A program made the position numbers and the translations under genes. Below the pieces are notes generated by a model. That model ran no database searches, had not been told where the DNA came from, and was given only the letters and a program-made list of their open reading frames with translations. 64,000 nt of DNA from Thalassospira sp. MCCC 1A03138 (GTDB taxonomy: Bacteria; Pseudomonadota; Alphaproteobacteria; Rhodospirillales; Thalassospiraceae), in assembly GCF_002115785.1 (NCBI RefSeq), contig NZ_JFJY01000002.1, positions 372,001-436,000 of the forward strand, in the 5' to 3' direction. Below, piece after piece: positions 61,565 through 64,000 of this stretch (its first letter is position 1; every line of letters begins with the position of its first letter).

Positions 61565-62308
61565 TCAGGCAAGCCCGCCATTGGCGCGTAGCGTCTGTCC
61601 GTTGACCCAACCGGAATCCGGTCCGGCCAGGAAGGAAACGACGCCAGAGATGTCTTCGGGCTGACCAAGACGTTCAATCGGCGGCATTTTCGAAAACTGC
61701 GCGATTTGTTCATCGGTTTTACCATTCAGGAACAGTTCGGTTGCAACCGGGCCGGGGGCTACGGCATTTACCGTAATGTTACGACCACGCAGTTCCTTGG
61801 CATAAACACCTGTCATCGCTTCAACTGCTGCCTTGGTTGCGTTGTAAACAGCATAACCCGGCAATTTCAGATGAAGGGCGGTAGTCGAAAAATTGATGAC
61901 ACGTCCATCGTTACGCAGTCGCTTGGCCCCCTCGCGCAGCATGTTGAAGGTGCCGCGCACATTGGTATCCATCATCGCGTCATAGACCGCGTCACTCATT
62001 TCCGAGATCGGCTGTGTTGTCATGATACCGGCATTATTAACGATGACATCAACCCCGCCAAAACGGGTTTCGGCGTGATCGAACATCTGTTTGACGGCAT
62101 CGGCATCGGTGATATCGGCTTTGATTGCCATCGCCTGATGGCTGTTTGTTGTCAGTTCGTCGACAAGCGCGTCTGCGCTGGTGGCACTGTTGGCATAGTT
62201 GATAACAACGGCAAAGCCATCCTCCGCCAAGCGTTTGGCAAGGGCCACACCAATGCCACGTGCGGCACCGGTGATAATGGCGGTTCTGGTTTCATTTGCG
62301 TTTGTCAT
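61565..62308 (-). CDS. Short-chain dehydrogenase/reductase
   Basis: A 247-residue classical SDR: cofactor loop 'AIITGAARGIGVALAKRLAEDG', 'NNAG' after 'VDVIV', catalytic Ser in 'VINFSTTALHLKLPGYAVYNATKAAVEAMTG' with the YxxxK motif, and 'TVNAVAPGPVATELF'. 'FAVVINYANSATSADALVDEL' after strand 2 suggests NADP preference. Start at ATG 62308 (MTNANET). It is divergent from a LysR regulator, the usual arrangement for a regulated target. Confidence 0.92.
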   Translation of the reverse strand: MTNANETRTAIITGAARGIGVALAKRLAEDGFAVVINYANSATSADALVDELTTNSHQAMAIKADITDADAVKQMFDHAETRFGGVDVIVNNAGIMTTQPISEMSDAVYDAMMDTNVRGTFNMLREGAKRLRNDGRVINFSTTALHLKLPGYAVYNATKAAVEAMTGVYAKELRGRNITVNAVAPGPVATELFLNGKTDEQIAQFSKMPPIERLGQPEDISGVVSFLAGPDSGWVNGQTLRANGGLA

Positions 62309-62431
62309 GTCGGTTTTTCCTGCCTGGTGATGAACCAATTTCGATAGGCGGAGTATGAACCGAATGACATTCGGGATAATTACCCCATAATCGACAATAC
62401 TGTTCGATAAATCATAACAATTGGAGATGCG

Positions 62432-63346
62432 ATGGACCGGTTTGAGGAAATGCGCAACTTCGTTCGAATTGTCGAGCGCAGAAGCTTTACCAAGGCCGCG
62501 ACGGATCTTCAGATACCACGTGCCACGATGACCAACGCCATTCAGCGCCTTGAAGAACGGTTGGGTACTCGGCTTCTGAACCGCACCACCCGACAGGTTC
62601 GACCAACCCTAGACGGCGAAGCTTATTACAAGCGCTGTATCCGGATACTGGGCGAGCTGGAGGAAGCCGACGGCCTTTTTCGGCCTTGTGCGCCCAAAGG
62701 GCTTTTGCGCGTCAATCTTCAGGGGACACTGGCCCGGATGTTTGTCATTCCGGCCCTGCCGGGTTTTATGGATGAATATCCTGATATCACGCTTGTGGTG
62801 GCGGATGGTGATCGGTATGTCGATCTGGTTCATGAAGGATATGATTGCGTGTTGCGCAGTGGGGAGCTGGTCGATTCATCCATGATCGGCCGTCGTTTGG
62901 CAACAATGCCCGAGGTGACGGTTGCAAGTCCCGGCTATCTTGAAAAATATGGCATGCCCGAACGGATCGAGGATTTTGAACGCCAGGAGCACCGGGTTGT
63001 TTCCTTCCTTTCCGGTGCCGATGCCAAGCCGATGCCTCTTGATTTCACGATTGATGGTCTTGTGCGACAGGTCGAAATCCCGGCCAATATTTCAGTGACA
63101 GGGGCTGATTTATACATGGCCGCGGCCGTTGCGGGGCTTGGGATCATTCAGGTCCCGTATTACCGCGCGGTGGCCGATCTGAAGGCTGGTCGGCTGGTGG
63201 AAATCCTGCCGCGATACCCGCCCGAACCGATGCCGGTATCAGTACTTTATCCGCAGAACAGGCAACTTTCACCGCGCGTTCGGGTATTTACCGACTGGCT
63301 GGGGCAGCTTTTTGCCAATGGGGTCGAAGGACTGATGGCAAGCTGA
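62432..63346 (+). CDS. LysR family transcriptional regulator
   Basis: A 304-residue LTTR. N-terminal winged helix 'DRFEEMRNFVRIVERRSFTKAATDLQIPRATMTNAIQRLEERLGTRLLNRTTRQVRPTLDGEAYYKRC' belongs to the large 'RxFxxVVExxSFTxAA' clade, followed by a ligand-binding domain ending 'FTDWLGQLF'. The 123-bp spacer to the divergent SDR gene is AT-rich and should hold their shared operator. It probably controls the SDR; the inducer is unknown. Confidence 0.92.
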   Translation: MDRFEEMRNFVRIVERRSFTKAATDLQIPRATMTNAIQRLEERLGTRLLNRTTRQVRPTLDGEAYYKRCIRILGELEEADGLFRPCAPKGLLRVNLQGTLARMFVIPALPGFMDEYPDITLVVADGDRYVDLVHEGYDCVLRSGELVDSSMIGRRLATMPEVTVASPGYLEKYGMPERIEDFERQEHRVVSFLSGADAKPMPLDFTIDGLVRQVEIPANISVTGADLYMAAAVAGLGIIQVPYYRAVADLKAGRLVEILPRYPPEPMPVSVLYPQNRQLSPRVRVFTDWLGQLFANGVEGLMAS

Positions 63347-63427
63347 TTGCGGTTCGAGGTGACTAACGTTGGCAGGCAGAATGGTTGGCTATGCCAGTCC
63401 ATTCTGCTCCTTTACCGACGATGCGGC

Positions 63428-64000
63428 TTAATATCCTGTTTTACGATCAACAAGGCCGCGCGGGGTTTCGCCGCGGGTGATGCGATCAATATTTTCGGCG
63501 ATCTGATCGACCGATTCCTCAATCCGGGTCGCTGCCGCGATATGCGGCGTGATGCGGATTTTCGAATGATCCCAGAACGGATGGCTTTCGGGTAGCGGTT
63601 CGGTTAACGCCACATCAAGGAACGCCCCGCGCAGATGCCCGGTATCGATCAGGCGCAGAAGATCCGCCTCCACAATCATTGCACCGCGCGCGGCATTGAT
63701 CACTGCGGCATTTTTTGGCAATTGGGACAGAGTGTTTCCGTTCAAAACGCCCTCGGTTTTGGCGGTACGCGGCAACATGCAAACCAGGATGTCGGATTGT
63801 CCAAGGAACTCGTTGAGGGTTTCCGCCCCGGCATAGGTGGTGATGCCATCAATCGCCTTCATCGTGCGGCTCCAGCCGGATACGGCAAAGCCAAGCTGGG
63901 TCAGGGCGGTGGCGACCGCCGCACCAAGTGCACCCAGCCCCATCACCCCGACCCGGCATTTCGAAATACGTGCGACATCGTGCTGGGTCCAGTCGGCCTT
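63428..64000 (-). CDS. D-2-hydroxyacid dehydrogenase, GhrA-like, cut by window edge
   Basis: Partial: the frame is open to the right window edge, 18 codons upstream of the ATG at 63946. The NAD-binding glycine motif 'VGVMGLGALGAAVATALTQLGFAVSGWSR', 'LVCMLPRTAKTEGVLNGNTLSQLPKNAAVINAARGAMI', 'GAFLDVALTEPLPESHPFWDHSKIRITPHIAAAT' identify the glyoxylate/hydroxypyruvate reductase A group. The catalytic Arg, Glu and His ('NAARGA', 'TEPLPE', 'TPHIAA') are all present. It reduces glyoxylate or hydroxypyruvate with NAD(P)H. Confidence 0.92.
   Translation of the reverse strand, partial: KADWTQHDVARISKCRVGVMGLGALGAAVATALTQLGFAVSGWSRTMKAIDGITTYAGAETLNEFLGQSDILVCMLPRTAKTEGVLNGNTLSQLPKNAAVINAARGAMIVEADLLRLIDTGHLRGAFLDVALTEPLPESHPFWDHSKIRITPHIAAATRIEESVDQIAENIDRITRGETPRGLVDRKTGY

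Noticed and set aside
1-64000. tRNA, rRNA, CRISPR arrays, insertion sequences, prophage
   Set aside because: I looked for cloverleaf ends, repeated spacers, transposase motifs and terminal repeats and found none I could support.

Overview
The window is a chromosomal core region of an alphaproteobacterium, most likely a Rhodospirillales marine genus such as Thalassospira (inferred from gene content, moderate GC and family resemblance; no 16S gene is present). It contains the probable replication origin (about 38.40-38.80 kb: five perfect TTATCCACA DnaA boxes and six GANTC sites between ppsR and hemE) and the ParABS segregation locus (parB-parA-rsmG at 10.7-13.4 kb, with four perfect parS sites at 13.3, 13.5, 15.7 and 24.0 kb and one degenerate site at 27.5 kb).

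Layout. 0-3.3 kb: end of a response regulator, yggS, a thiE-like gene and a GT9-like gene. 3.4-7.5 kb: three tandem porin paralogues, with a candidate small RNA in the first spacer. 7.7-10.6 kb: DUF3576 lipoprotein, a LeuRS-derived relic, lptE and holA. 10.7-17.1 kb: parB, parA, rsmG, mnmG, mnmE. 17.4-29.6 kb: ferredoxin, DUF6489, a metal-chelate ABC operon with a DUF2946-like protein, a YyaL-type thioredoxin-fold protein, ogt, a quinone oxidoreductase, an HD hydrolase, LysE and GNAT proteins, and rho. 30-34.6 kb: chemoreceptor, XRE regulator, smr, a LUD-domain relic and a substrate-binding-like protein. 34.6-38.3 kb: dnaQ, coaE, aroE, maf, ppsR, all running away from the origin. 38.9-41.8 kb: hemE-hemH-hemJ running the other way. 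41.9-46.3 kb: secB, fxsA, timA, mltA and a frameshifted Dabb gene. 46.5-54.9 kb: rlmN, ialB, a lipoprotein, bactofilin, EI24/CysZ, a candidate sRNA with anti-Shine-Dalgarno loops, lolA, gshB and a PhoD-like phosphatase. 55-64 kb: accessory genes including two broken ones (GST, SnoaL), a MarR/VOC pair, comM, a methyltransferase, twin small proteins, SDR/LysR and a partial GhrA-like dehydrogenase.

Genes next to the origin point away from it (minus on the left, plus on the right), as expected for leading-strand coding. The usual alphaproteobacterial order around oriC (hemE-hemH-hemJ-rho-mnmE-mnmG-rsmG-parA-parB on one arm; ppsR-maf-aroE-coaE-dnaQ-secB-fxsA-timA-mltA-smr on the other) is present in pieces but shuffled across the origin, which suggests origin-spanning inversions. 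Most of the window is housekeeping. The least explained items are two intergenic RNA candidates, the LeuRS relic, the acidic ParB tail and the architecture of the origin. I saw no tRNA, rRNA, CRISPR array or insertion sequence.
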